64,000 nt of DNA from Aureimonas sp. SA4125. GTDB lineage: Bacteria > Pseudomonadota > Alphaproteobacteria > Rhizobiales > Rhizobiaceae. The translations under genes and the position numbers were made by a program. Under the pieces are notes generated by a model. It saw nothing but the letters and a program-made list of their open reading frames with translations, made no database searches and was not told the DNA's origin. Shown one piece after another: positions 55,589 through 63,360 of this stretch (position 1 is its first letter; each line of letters opens with the position of its first letter). The DNA lies in the NCBI RefSeq assembly GCF_019973775.1, contig NZ_AP025032.1, positions 1,860,001 through 1,924,000 of the forward strand. Reading direction: 5' to 3'.

Positions 55589-56011
55589 TCAATGTGTCTG
55601 TGTGAGACATTCGGCATGGTCGCCGAGAACTTCGATGACCCGGCAATCCTCGACGGTGCCGCTGTGGCACTCGGCCATCCTGGCCACCTCGGTACGGAGG
55701 GCCGTCAGCCTGGCGATCTTGTGGTCGATGTCGGCAAGATGGGTGCGCGCGATCTCGTCTGCCCGCTCGCAAGACGTGGACGGATGCCCGGACAGGGCGA
55801 GCAACTGCCGGATGGGCTCGATCTCGAAGCCCAGCTCGCGAGCATGCCTGATGAACCGCAGCCGTTGCAGGTCGTCGCGATCGTAAAGACGTCGGTTGCC
55901 CTCCGTCCGCGGAAGGGAGGGCAACAGGCCGATGCTCTCGTAGTACCGGATGGTCGGAACCTTGATCCCGGTCTCGGCGGACGCGACACCGATTGCTACC
56001 GCTTTCGTCAT
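55589..56011 (-). CDS. MerR-family metal-responsive regulator
   Basis: 140 residues from ATG 56011. The MerR helix-turn-helix wing is clear (ETGIKVPTIRYYESIGLLP, RLYDRDDLQRLRFIRHAREL), followed by the dimerisation helix. C-terminal cysteines at CERADEIA, TVEDCRVIEV and the end of HAEC resemble the Zn/Cd/Pb-sensing branch. A perfect dyad lies just before the start codon. The expected efflux target gene is not intact on either side. Confidence 0.9.
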   Translation of the reverse strand: MTKAVAIGVASAETGIKVPTIRYYESIGLLPSLPRTEGNRRLYDRDDLQRLRFIRHARELGFEIEPIRQLLALSGHPSTSCERADEIARTHLADIDHKIARLTALRTEVARMAECHSGTVEDCRVIEVLGDHAECLTQTH

Positions 56012-56021
56012 GGCAACTTCT

Positions 56022-56038
56022 CCTCCAGCCGCTGGAGG
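56022..56038. promoter_or_regulatory. Perfect MerR-type dyad overlapping the merR ribosome site
   Basis: CCTCCAGC, one central base, GCTGGAGG: an 8-1-8 perfect dyad, 11 bp before the merR start. Its inner arm contains the GGAGG that serves as the merR ribosome site. MerR operators have this dyad between unusually spaced -35 and -10 elements; I could not place the hexamers with confidence. Confidence 0.6.
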
Positions 56039-56255
56039 ATTACCTTCTCGCGTGTCGCCGCACAAGGGATCCGGTCTCGGCAGATAAGGTCGTTCCGCGC
56101 GACTTACCAAGTTCGCTAAAATGCTAAGCGACGCTTTCGAGGGGCGATAACCACCCTCGACGCCATGACCAACTTGCTTAAAAAGCGAGACAAATTCGCC
56201 CGGCAACGTCAATCGGCTGGTGCGAGCGTGCTCCTGACAACTAGGAGCCCCGGCA

Positions 56256-56834
56256 GTGCTATCGCTACTACGTCTCTCGTTAATCTCCATGCTTCTCACG
56301 CCCGTTGCGGCATTTGCGGGCATGCCCTTGCAGGGCAAGACGTCGCAACCAGTCGGCCATTACGAGTTCTGCAAGAGCTACGCCGACCGCTGCGGCCCGA
56401 ACCAGGACGCCCGGCCGATCGAGTTGACGCCGCCGGTTCAGGCGAAACTCGACGAGGTCAACGACGCCGTGAACATCGGCATCCTGCCGAAGACGGACGA
56501 GGAAATATATGGCGTGCCTGAGAAGTGGGTCTACCCGACCACAGAGGGGGACTGCGAGGACTACGCGCTCCTGAAGCAGTACATGCTCGAGCGGGCGGGG
56601 TATCCACGGTCATCGTTGCTCCTGACCGTTCTCCGCCAGGCGAACGGGGCCGGGCATGCCGTCCTCACCGTCACTACCGACAAGGGCGATCTCGTCCTCG
56701 ACAACCTCGAGGAGGAAATCCGCGACTGGGCGATGACGACCTACACCTTCCTCAAGAGGCAGTCCGCCGAGGACTCCTCCAAGTGGGTGTCGATCGTCGA
56801 CGACCGTGAACTGGCGGTCGGCAGCGTCCGCTGA
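56256..56834 (+). CDS. Bacterial transglutaminase-like cysteine peptidase (exported)
   Basis: 192 residues from a GTG with AGGAG upstream. A signal peptide ends near AAFAG. The family triad is visible as Cys100 in TEGDCEDYALLK, His134 in GHAVLTV and Asp149 in LVLDNL. Periplasmic BTLCP proteins of Proteobacteria (LapG-like) cleave or modify envelope and adhesin proteins. Its last 94 bp overlap the 3' end of the convergent gene. Confidence 0.88.
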   Translation: MLSLLRLSLISMLLTPVAAFAGMPLQGKTSQPVGHYEFCKSYADRCGPNQDARPIELTPPVQAKLDEVNDAVNIGILPKTDEEIYGVPEKWVYPTTEGDCEDYALLKQYMLERAGYPRSSLLLTVLRQANGAGHAVLTVTTDKGDLVLDNLEEEIRDWAMTTYTFLKRQSAEDSSKWVSIVDDRELAVGSVR

Positions 56835-57781
56835 AGAGTGGCGGGCATCCGCTCCGGCGTGGCGACGCGATCGAAGATGCGGACGACCGTGCCTGCTTCC
56901 GGCGGCAGCACCAGCGCGGATAACCCGGCATCGTGCCTCATAACGAAATCCGTTTGCCCGGCATAGGCCTTCCACGCGCCCGAGGCGAACTCGTGGGCGC
57001 TGCCGAGGACGATGTATCGTACGACAGACCGGCTCTCGAAGACCGCGTGCTCGAAGCCGTTGGCCGCGGGCGGCCAGCAACAGACGACCACCTCGGGCTC
57101 CAGCTCCCGCAGCGCCGTCTCCGCATCCATCCCGGCGACGAACGGCGGGTAGTCGATGGCGTGATGCCAACTGCGGTCGTCGCTCGCCTCGATCACGACG
57201 CCCGTTTCCCGTAGGAGCCGCGACAGAGTGCCGTCGCCGGCAGCGATCTCGATCGCCCTTCGTCCGCCGATCAGAAGTTTCAATTCCCCGATCAGGCGAT
57301 CCGAGAAGAAGCAGTAGCTTCCCCGTGTCTGTGCGGCGAGGAGGAACCTGGCCTTCTCCGGGACCAGCGGCCAGAGAAACCTGAAGAGGCTCGATGACAC
57401 CGCCTTCCTGTTTCCGCGCCGGTCTTGGAAGAGGAGGCTTGTCAGGATGCGGGTCCGCCGCCCGTAGCGCATTTCGTCGGCACCGGCCCCCGAAACGGCG
57501 CCGATCGAAAGCTTCTCCAGAGCCAGTAGCGTCATCCGTTTCCCGACAAGCTGCCTCGTAGCGAGGAGGGGCCCCTGTCCCGGGGCCCATCGTTTCGTCT
57601 TGCCCGTCCGCTCTCCGGCGACGCCGCGCAGGAGAAGCCGATCCAGCGCCTCGGTGGACTTCCGGGCGAGAGCCTCGGCTAGATCGTGTTCGACGGCTGC
57701 CCAATCCTGCGGGCATCTCGTTCTCATTTGCTCGAGCGACGGCCGACCGGCGAGCCAGCGCACTGCTTCCTTGTGAGTCAT
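56741..57781 (-). CDS. Methyltransferase-fold-like protein of unknown function
   Basis: 346 residues from ATG 57781. The centre has a SAM-binding-like glycine loop (AIEIAAGDGTLSRLLRETGV) followed by an acidic strand end (VIEASDD) and VVVCCWPPAANGFE, a pattern of class I methyltransferases. The N-terminal 130 residues are helical and not recognised. The last 31 residues are encoded within the convergent transglutaminase-like gene, so the original stop may have been lost. Enzymatic role unknown. Confidence 0.62.
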   Translation of the reverse strand: MTHKEAVRWLAGRPSLEQMRTRCPQDWAAVEHDLAEALARKSTEALDRLLLRGVAGERTGKTKRWAPGQGPLLATRQLVGKRMTLLALEKLSIGAVSGAGADEMRYGRRTRILTSLLFQDRRGNRKAVSSSLFRFLWPLVPEKARFLLAAQTRGSYCFFSDRLIGELKLLIGGRRAIEIAAGDGTLSRLLRETGVVIEASDDRSWHHAIDYPPFVAGMDAETALRELEPEVVVCCWPPAANGFEHAVFESRSVVRYIVLGSAHEFASGAWKAYAGQTDFVMRHDAGLSALVLPPEAGTVVRIFDRVATPERMPATLQRTLPTASSRSSTIDTHLEESSADCLLRKV

Positions 57782-57861
57782 CCGCACGACGATCTCCCGA
57801 CGGGGTTCGACGGCCTCGTCCGGCAACGGTGTCGCAAGGACCCGTTGCCGGAGGGGCGGTC

Positions 57862-58641
57862 TCAGGAGAGGCTGTCGAGGAGTGCCGATATCTGCTCGGG
57901 CTTCAGCGCGCCGATGTATTTCTTGCCGTTGACGAAGAAGGTCGGGGTCGAATTTACGCCCATCACGGACTCGCCGCGCTCCTTCACCTTCACGATCTTC
58001 GCTTGCAGCTCCTTGTCGGAGAGGCAGGCCTTGAAGCTCTCTTCGGTGAACCCCGCGAGCTTCGATATCGACAGGAGCTTCACGGAAGCGTCGTCGGCGT
58101 GGGCCCAGTCCTCGCCCTTCTGGAAGAGGACGTCGATCATTGCCTGACGATTGTCGTTCGGGGCGCAGCGGGCGAGCATGAACGCCGCCGTCGCCCGCGG
58201 ATCGAACGGGAACTCCCGGAGGATGAGCTTGGCCTTCCCGGTGTCGATCCAATCCCTCTTCAAGGTCGGATAGGTGTTGACGTGAAACGCCGCACAGTGA
58301 TCGCAGGTCATCGACGCGTACTCGATGATGGTGATCGGTGCCTCGGCCTTGCCGATCACGACGTCCGGAAGCGCCTGGGCGGCCATCAGAACGGCGACGT
58401 CGACTTCGCCCTGCATCTGCGGCAGATCGACCGATGGTTCGGATGTGGCGTTGCCAGTCGGCTGGGAAGAGGTAGTCGAGGCGGGCTCGACGGTTTGCGC
58501 CGCCGTTTCGTCGGCGGCTTCCTGTCCCGTACATCCGGACAGGACGAGGAGACCCAGGCCGCAGGCCGAGACAAGGCCGAAGCCGCTGGATCTGGTGAAG
58601 CGAAATCCGTCGCGCAGACGGTGGATGGTCGAGGACGTCAT
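57862..58641 (-). CDS. DsbA/DsbG-like thiol-disulfide lipoprotein
   Basis: 259 residues. A lipobox (LVLSGC, Cys37) and a flexible Ser/Thr/Glu-rich linker precede a thioredoxin-fold domain with active site CDHC (113-116), the inserted helical domain, and the cis-proline region NSTPTFFVNGKKYIG. It would oxidise or isomerise disulfides in the periplasm while anchored to a membrane. It lies 80 bp upstream of the methyltransferase-like gene on the same strand. Confidence 0.9.
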   Translation of the reverse strand: MTSSTIHRLRDGFRFTRSSGFGLVSACGLGLLVLSGCTGQEAADETAAQTVEPASTTSSQPTGNATSEPSVDLPQMQGEVDVAVLMAAQALPDVVIGKAEAPITIIEYASMTCDHCAAFHVNTYPTLKRDWIDTGKAKLILREFPFDPRATAAFMLARCAPNDNRQAMIDVLFQKGEDWAHADDASVKLLSISKLAGFTEESFKACLSDKELQAKIVKVKERGESVMGVNSTPTFFVNGKKYIGALKPEQISALLDSLS

Positions 58642-58779
58642 GGTCCCTGCTCCCGAAAGGTAGTCCGCACGGATGGCGGACGCTGAATTGAGGACGTCGG
58701 CGCAGCCGGCTATGCCGGGCTTGCGGACGGATTCATTCGAATGGGGGAGACGATCGCCGTAGGGCGCGTCGCCGTCGGG

Positions 58780-59115
58780 TCAGACGGCGCGGCGGGGTGG
58801 CCTTTCGGCCGGGCCGCGTTCGCGGCCGAGCAGGAACTTCACGTTTGCGGGGATCGGGATGGACCGGACAGTTTCGTGGAACTCGCGCGTGGAGCACGCC
58901 ACGGCGGGAATCGCGACCGAGCAGTGCGCGACGTCCATGACGCCGGCAGCGTCGGCCGGGCGATCATGATCGGCGTCACCGAGCACCTCCAACGCATCCA
59001 AGCAGTATCCCTGGCCGCCGACGGCATGGTCGAGTGAATTCGCCGCCGCTCCATGGGCGACGGAGCAGACGAGCGCGGACAGGGAAAGGAAGAGGAGGAG
59101 GGCTAGCCTGATCAT
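58780..59115 (-). CDS. Small exported protein, unknown function
   Basis: 111 residues with a signal peptide (LALLLFLSLSALVCSVAHGA). The mature part has three cysteines (GYCLDAL, AHCSVAIP, VACSTRE), which could be clients of the neighbouring DsbA-like protein. No family recognised. The C-terminal 20 residues are basic and low in complexity. Confidence 0.55.
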   Translation of the reverse strand: MIRLALLLFLSLSALVCSVAHGAAANSLDHAVGGQGYCLDALEVLGDADHDRPADAAGVMDVAHCSVAIPAVACSTREFHETVRSIPIPANVKFLLGRERGPAERPPRRAV

Positions 59116-59210
59116 GCTCGACGGTGTTCCGGGGACGCGCCGACTCTAACCGAACGGGGCCGGATGTCCAACGACGACCGCAGCGGTGCCGGAACGGCCA
59201 AGCCTCGCAT

Positions 59211-60200
59211 CTAGTGATCGGCCTTGAACGGATCGGCGAGGGCGGCGTCCGGGCGGCTGACCTGGACGGCGTCGGCGGACGTCTCCTTAGCCAACTCCTT
59301 CGCGCCGAGCTTTTCCAGGATGTCCCGGAAGCGCGGGTTCATGCCGCCGTCCGAGTAGGCCATCGCAGAACCCGCCCGGTTCTCCGACAGCAGCGTCTGG
59401 ATCGTCTGCTTGTCCTTCTCTCGCTTCGCCAGCACTTCGGGGTCCGTACTCGAGGCCATCACGGGGCAGGCAGAGGTGGCGAGGATCGGACTGACGCCGT
59501 CCGCCGCCCGCGAGTCGAAGACGTATCGACCGCCGCAGGCCGCGACGTCCGGCTCCTTGCGCGTGACCTCGAAGACGTCGTAGCCGAGTTTGAGGTTGCG
59601 CCAGAATGCGATGTTCGGATCCATCCGGTGTCTTGCCATCTGCGCGGCGGACATGCGGAACGGGAATGCCTGAACCTGGAAGTCGCTCTGCCCGAGCGAG
59701 AAAGCCTTCTCGGCCGAAGCGTACACCTCAGAGACCCCTTCGTCGGTCATGGCGAAGCAGCCGGACGACGAGCAGGCGCCATGCACCATCAACGAGTCGC
59801 CGGTATAGCCAAGCGCTCTCTCGAGCGGGTTTGGGTACCCGAGATTGAAGGAGCGGTGGTACTTCGAGTTTGGGTTCATCAGGCTGGCCGTCACCTGGTA
59901 GAAGCCCTCGGGAGCCTGTCGGTCGCCGTTCGTCTTCTTCGGCCCGAGCTTGCCCGACCACCGACACATCGGGTGCGTCTTCAGGAGCGCGTAGCGGCCG
60001 TCCGCACCGAGCTTCCAGACCTCCAGTTCGCTCTCCTCCTTGAAGATGCGGACAAGGATGGATCCGGCGGGACGGGCTTTCGACGACTGTGCGACGGCGA
60101 CGGGAGAGACGGCGGTGTAGACGTCTTCGGTCACCGCGACGCATCCGCCGAGCAACAGCGCGGACATTGCGGCCGCCAGGGTCATGAATGGTTTCGGCAT
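59211..60200 (-). CDS. YafK-type L,D-transpeptidase-family lipoprotein
   Basis: 329 residues with a lipobox (LLLGGC, Cys20). The YkuD-type domain shows KKTNGDRQAPEGFYQV, the substrate-side NLGYPNPLERALGYTGD and the active site VHGACSSSGCFAMTD (His140, Cys148). The YafK/DpaA branch releases Braun-type lipoprotein from peptidoglycan rather than cross-linking it. A C-terminal extension of about 120 residues is helical and charged. Confidence 0.88.
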   Translation of the reverse strand: MPKPFMTLAAAMSALLLGGCVAVTEDVYTAVSPVAVAQSSKARPAGSILVRIFKEESELEVWKLGADGRYALLKTHPMCRWSGKLGPKKTNGDRQAPEGFYQVTASLMNPNSKYHRSFNLGYPNPLERALGYTGDSLMVHGACSSSGCFAMTDEGVSEVYASAEKAFSLGQSDFQVQAFPFRMSAAQMARHRMDPNIAFWRNLKLGYDVFEVTRKEPDVAACGGRYVFDSRAADGVSPILATSACPVMASSTDPEVLAKREKDKQTIQTLLSENRAGSAMAYSDGGMNPRFRDILEKLGAKELAKETSADAVQVSRPDAALADPFKADH

Positions 60201-60574
60201 CTGGGACGGCTCTCTGGCGAAGTTCGAATGCGACTGGATTGCGCCGAAGCTATCGACCGGGCAATGACCGAAGCTGGACCGTCGATGTCGCCAACGACCG
60301 GACTCTCATACTAGGGCATTCACGCTCGTCATTGATCGTCGCGACTGACTTAGCGGAAAACCGACGCCGTTAGGCATAGAACTTTTGGGACGAGCTGCGG
60401 GCGATGCTGGCCGAGCTTGGGTTCGCCTCTGGCTACGACCATGCCGAACCGCGTCCTTGGGCAAACGCCAGCTTGGTCGAGCATGAGAGCGCAGCTTCGG
60501 CGTGTTTCCCTTGTCCGGCGGCGAAACAACTGCGCTTGAACGGCCGTCGAGCGACGACGGTTTGTACCCAGCAT

Positions 60575-60601
60575 AATCGTGCCCTAAGTTGGGGTACGAT
60601 T
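60575..60601. promoter_or_regulatory. 27-bp near-perfect dyad (operator candidate)
   Basis: AATCGTGCCC and GGGTACGATT flank a seven-base spacer (TAAGTTG), one mismatch. It lies 19 bp before an ATG at 60620 that has a strong GGAGG site. The rest of the 60201-60574 interval shows no supportable gene. Confidence 0.45.
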
Positions 60602-60619
60602 AGTAAGTTGGAGGTCGCA

Positions 60620-60757
60620 ATGACGGAGCGAGGACTGACCGCCAACGAAGCAGCATTGGTGCTCGAGATCACCCACTCAGGGTTCATGCCGTGGGAGATG
60701 GCTCAGCGTGAAACCAAGCCATCGGTCGGCGACGATCCGATCAATCGCTTCAACTAG
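60620..60757 (+). CDS. Very short ORF behind an operator-like dyad
   Basis: 45 codons with a strong ribosome site (TTGGAGGTCGCA before the ATG). The start MTERGLTANEAALVLEIT reads like the first helices of a helix-turn-helix antitoxin or repressor, then diverges. It overlaps the 3' end of the opposite-strand 81-residue gene. Probably the 5' remnant of a regulator gene. Confidence 0.35.
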   Translation: MTERGLTANEAALVLEITHSGFMPWEMAQRETKPSVGDDPINRFN

Positions 60758-60922
60758 AAGATACTGCTTTCTATTGATCGTGGTCGGCTCGGGTGTCAGA
60801 AAGACCTGCCCCGAAGCTGTGAACCAACCCGCACCTGCGGAGAACGTATCACCTTCGTATTCACACCCCTGCTCCGCAAGGGCATCGTATACGTCCTTGG
60901 CGAGATAGAACATCTCGCTCAA
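60677..60922 (-). CDS. Small protein, second gene of a HicB-like unit
   Basis: 81 residues: MFYLAKDVYDALAEQGCEYE, then a beta-rich stretch (GAGWFTASGQVFLTPEPTTI). No family recognised. It overlaps the HicB-like gene by 4 bp, so the two are probably made together, as toxin-antitoxin or immunity-type pairs often are. Confidence 0.5.
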   Translation of the reverse strand: MSEMFYLAKDVYDALAEQGCEYEGDTFSAGAGWFTASGQVFLTPEPTTINRKQYLLVEAIDRIVADRWLGFTLSHLPRHEP

Positions 60923-61131
60923 GCGTAGGCGCGAACCTCATTCATACGCCTGCGTGCCTCCATGCGCGCCTTCATTCGCTCGATCATGTCGAGCGCCGGC
61001 TGCAAGGAGCCCTCCGCCAGAGCCCGGTCCGCGTTCACAACGTGGAGTTCCGGAACTTCGGGTGAGGTGAACATATGATGCCCACCGACGATTTCGTGAA
61101 CGATCGTAATGTCCGAAACACGCAGCGGCAT
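60919..61131 (-). CDS. HicB-like / DUF1902-type small protein
   Basis: 70 residues. VSDITIVHEIVGGHHMFTSP, EVPELHVVNADRALAE and a C-terminal ALDMIERMKARMEARRRMNE helix follow the half-RNase-H-like antitoxin-type pattern of short HicB relatives. AGAGGA precedes the start. It is first in a two-gene unit. Confidence 0.55.
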   Translation of the reverse strand: MPLRVSDITIVHEIVGGHHMFTSPEVPELHVVNADRALAEGSLQPALDMIERMKARMEARRRMNEVRAYA

Positions 61132-61790
61132 CCGTAAAATCCTCTGTTCAAGGAAAGATAATAGGCTTTTCCTTCGATATCTTCAATGCCCCGACCCTTG
61201 GCGCGATCCTAGCGTTTGCATCGAAGTCCCGGTAGATGCCGTGCACGCGATCCACAGCCTCCTGGATTTCGGACAACCACGGTCACAAAGGAGCTTCAGT
61301 TCTGGCTTTGGACGATCTTGGGCGAACGGACGTCCATTCCGTGACTGGACCTTAAAATTGACCCTCAGGATACCCGTAGACCCGCCGCCTTGTCGGTGGC
61401 AACAGCTACCTAATGGCGCAAAAGTCTTCGGTGACAGGGTGCTTCCTCTCGATCAAGCGTCGGTCGCCGTATGGCGCGTCTCTTGGCGGTTCACGGGAAG
61501 GGACGGCTCGAGGCTGACCTTTCCTATGTCGCTGTCGCAATCGTCCATCAGGCATGCTTGGTAACGCGAAACTTCAAGGACATGACGGGCAAGGGTGCGC
61601 TGCTTCTCGACCCTTTTACGGACCCTCCAACCAAAGGCTGATCGACGTTGACCTCTATGCGGGGGAGAGATGTGGCGTAGTTCGCAGGTCGACTCCGCTT
61701 CGTTCAAGTCGCGTGGGCAGAGCGTTCGCGGCGCCACCATCTTGGCGACCTGAAGCCCTTTCCTCGTTCAAATCGCGTGCAGTCAGTCCG
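61132..61790. other. 659-bp stretch without a supportable gene
   Basis: Open frames exist on both strands (for example 61109-61564), but none has a recognisable domain, good start or coding-like composition. Two GTTCAAGTCGCGTG-like copies near 61703 and 61766 form a degenerate direct repeat. Likely decayed sequence. Confidence 0.35.
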
Positions 61791-63165
61791 GGTCGTGTCC
61801 GTCAACGTGGTGGAAATTGAGTGTAGCTGAAGCGGCTCCGTTTCAGGCGACTTCGGTGGAAATCTGTTCGGGTTTTGCAGTGTTGCCCATGGCCATGAGG
61901 TCGGCCATGGGTTCGGTCTGCATGTAGCGGTTCTGGATCTGCCATTCGTCGTTGGCCTCGAGAAGGACGGCGCCGATGAGCCGGATGATGGATCCCTCGT
62001 TCGGGAAGATTCCGACGACGTCGGCACGCCGCTTCACCTCCTTGTTCAGGCGCTCCAGGGAATTCGTCGAATGGATCCGGGTCCGGTGCTGACTGGGAAA
62101 ATCCATGTGCGCCAGCACGTCGGTCTCGCTGTTGTCGATGAAGGCCCCGAGCTTTGGACACTTTCCCCGAAGCTGGTCGGCGACGTGGCGCAGCGCCTGG
62201 CTGGCGCTAGCACGATCGGGCTGGGCGAAGGCTTGGCGCAGCGCGGCCGCCGCCATGCTCTGCTGCGCCTTCGGGACATACGACAGGGCGTTGCGCATCC
62301 AATGCACCCGGCAGCGCTGCCAGGAGGCGCTGAACACCCGGCGAATGGCGGCTTTCAGCCCTTCGTGAGCATCCGAGATCACGAGCTTCACGCCGGACAG
62401 GCCGCGGCGCACGAGGCTCTTGAGGAAGCTCGACCAAAACGTCTCCGCTTCCGAGGGGCCGATGTGAAGGCCGACGATCTCGCGCTTGCCGTCCGTGTTC
62501 ACGGCCACGGCGATTATGGCGGCGACCGAAACGATGCGTCCACCCTCGCGCTGCTTCAGGTAGGTCGCATCCAGCCAGAGGTAGGGCCAGTCGCCAGTGA
62601 GAGGACGGTCGAGGAAGCCGCCGACGCGTTCGTCGATGTCTTTGCACAGCTTCGATACGGTGCTCTTGCCGATCCCCGACAGCCCCATGGCCTGTACCAG
62701 ATCGTCGACCCGCCGGGTGGAAACGCCGCTGATCCAAGCTTCCTGAATGACGGCAACCAAGGCCTTCTCCGAGAGCTTTCTCGGCTCCAGGAACGGCGGG
62801 AAGTAGCTGCCCTGCCGAAGCTTGGGTATCCGAAGCTGCAACGAGCCGAGCCGCGTGTCGAGCGAGCGGTCGCGGTAGCCATTGCGATAAGTCGCCCGTT
62901 CCTGCGTCCGTTCGTGGCGCCCGGCGCCGATCATGCCTTCAACGTCGACCTCCATAAGGAGCTGCATCACGCTCTCGGCTATCGTTCTCAGGAAATCGCC
63001 GTCCCCGGCTTTCGCAAAAAGCTCGGCAAGCGGTAGTCTGTCCTCGGTCATCGGGTTCTCCGGTCAGGTTGAAGTCTCGCAACTCCACCTTAGCCGCCCT
63101 ATCCGGTGACCGCCTCAGCCACACCTTTCAATGTCGGAATTTCCACCACGAGCGCGGACACTACC
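61791..63165 (-). mobile_element. IS256-family element, copy D
   Basis: 1375 bp, flanked by a perfect 9-bp duplication GTCAGTCCG (61782-61790 and 63166-63174), one base longer than at the other copies. Same orientation as copy C, 10.5 kb away. Confidence 0.95.
61843..63051 (-). CDS. IS256 transposase, copy D
   Basis: 402 residues, identical in translation to copies B and C; intact catalytic segments. Confidence 0.95.
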   Translation of the reverse strand: MTEDRLPLAELFAKAGDGDFLRTIAESVMQLLMEVDVEGMIGAGRHERTQERATYRNGYRDRSLDTRLGSLQLRIPKLRQGSYFPPFLEPRKLSEKALVAVIQEAWISGVSTRRVDDLVQAMGLSGIGKSTVSKLCKDIDERVGGFLDRPLTGDWPYLWLDATYLKQREGGRIVSVAAIIAVAVNTDGKREIVGLHIGPSEAETFWSSFLKSLVRRGLSGVKLVISDAHEGLKAAIRRVFSASWQRCRVHWMRNALSYVPKAQQSMAAAALRQAFAQPDRASASQALRHVADQLRGKCPKLGAFIDNSETDVLAHMDFPSQHRTRIHSTNSLERLNKEVKRRADVVGIFPNEGSIIRLIGAVLLEANDEWQIQNRYMQTEPMADLMAMGNTAKPEQISTEVA

Positions 63166-63360
63166 GTCAGTCCGCAGTCGGGATCGACCTCAACCTGTTC
63201 TACTGACGGACCCTTGCGTCCCCTTCCGAGAGAACTGCTTTATCTCTTCGGTCGATGGCATTTGGGGGGTGCCCATACGCCGGGATCTCCTGACTGTCTT
63301 GCGAACCGCCGTGCGAGGTCGCCTTCTCCTTCGCACGCTCACTCGGATTGGATATCTCGC

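Noticed and set aside
61109-61564. A 151-codon open frame between the HicB-like unit and IS256 copy D
   Set aside because: Starts inside the opposite-strand HicB-like gene, lacks a ribosome site and has no recognisable domain.
61703-61780. GTTCAAGTCGCGTG-like repeats resembling a tRNA T-arm
   Set aside because: No acceptor stem, anticodon arm or CCA-side pairing can be drawn; I found no tRNA or rRNA gene in the window.
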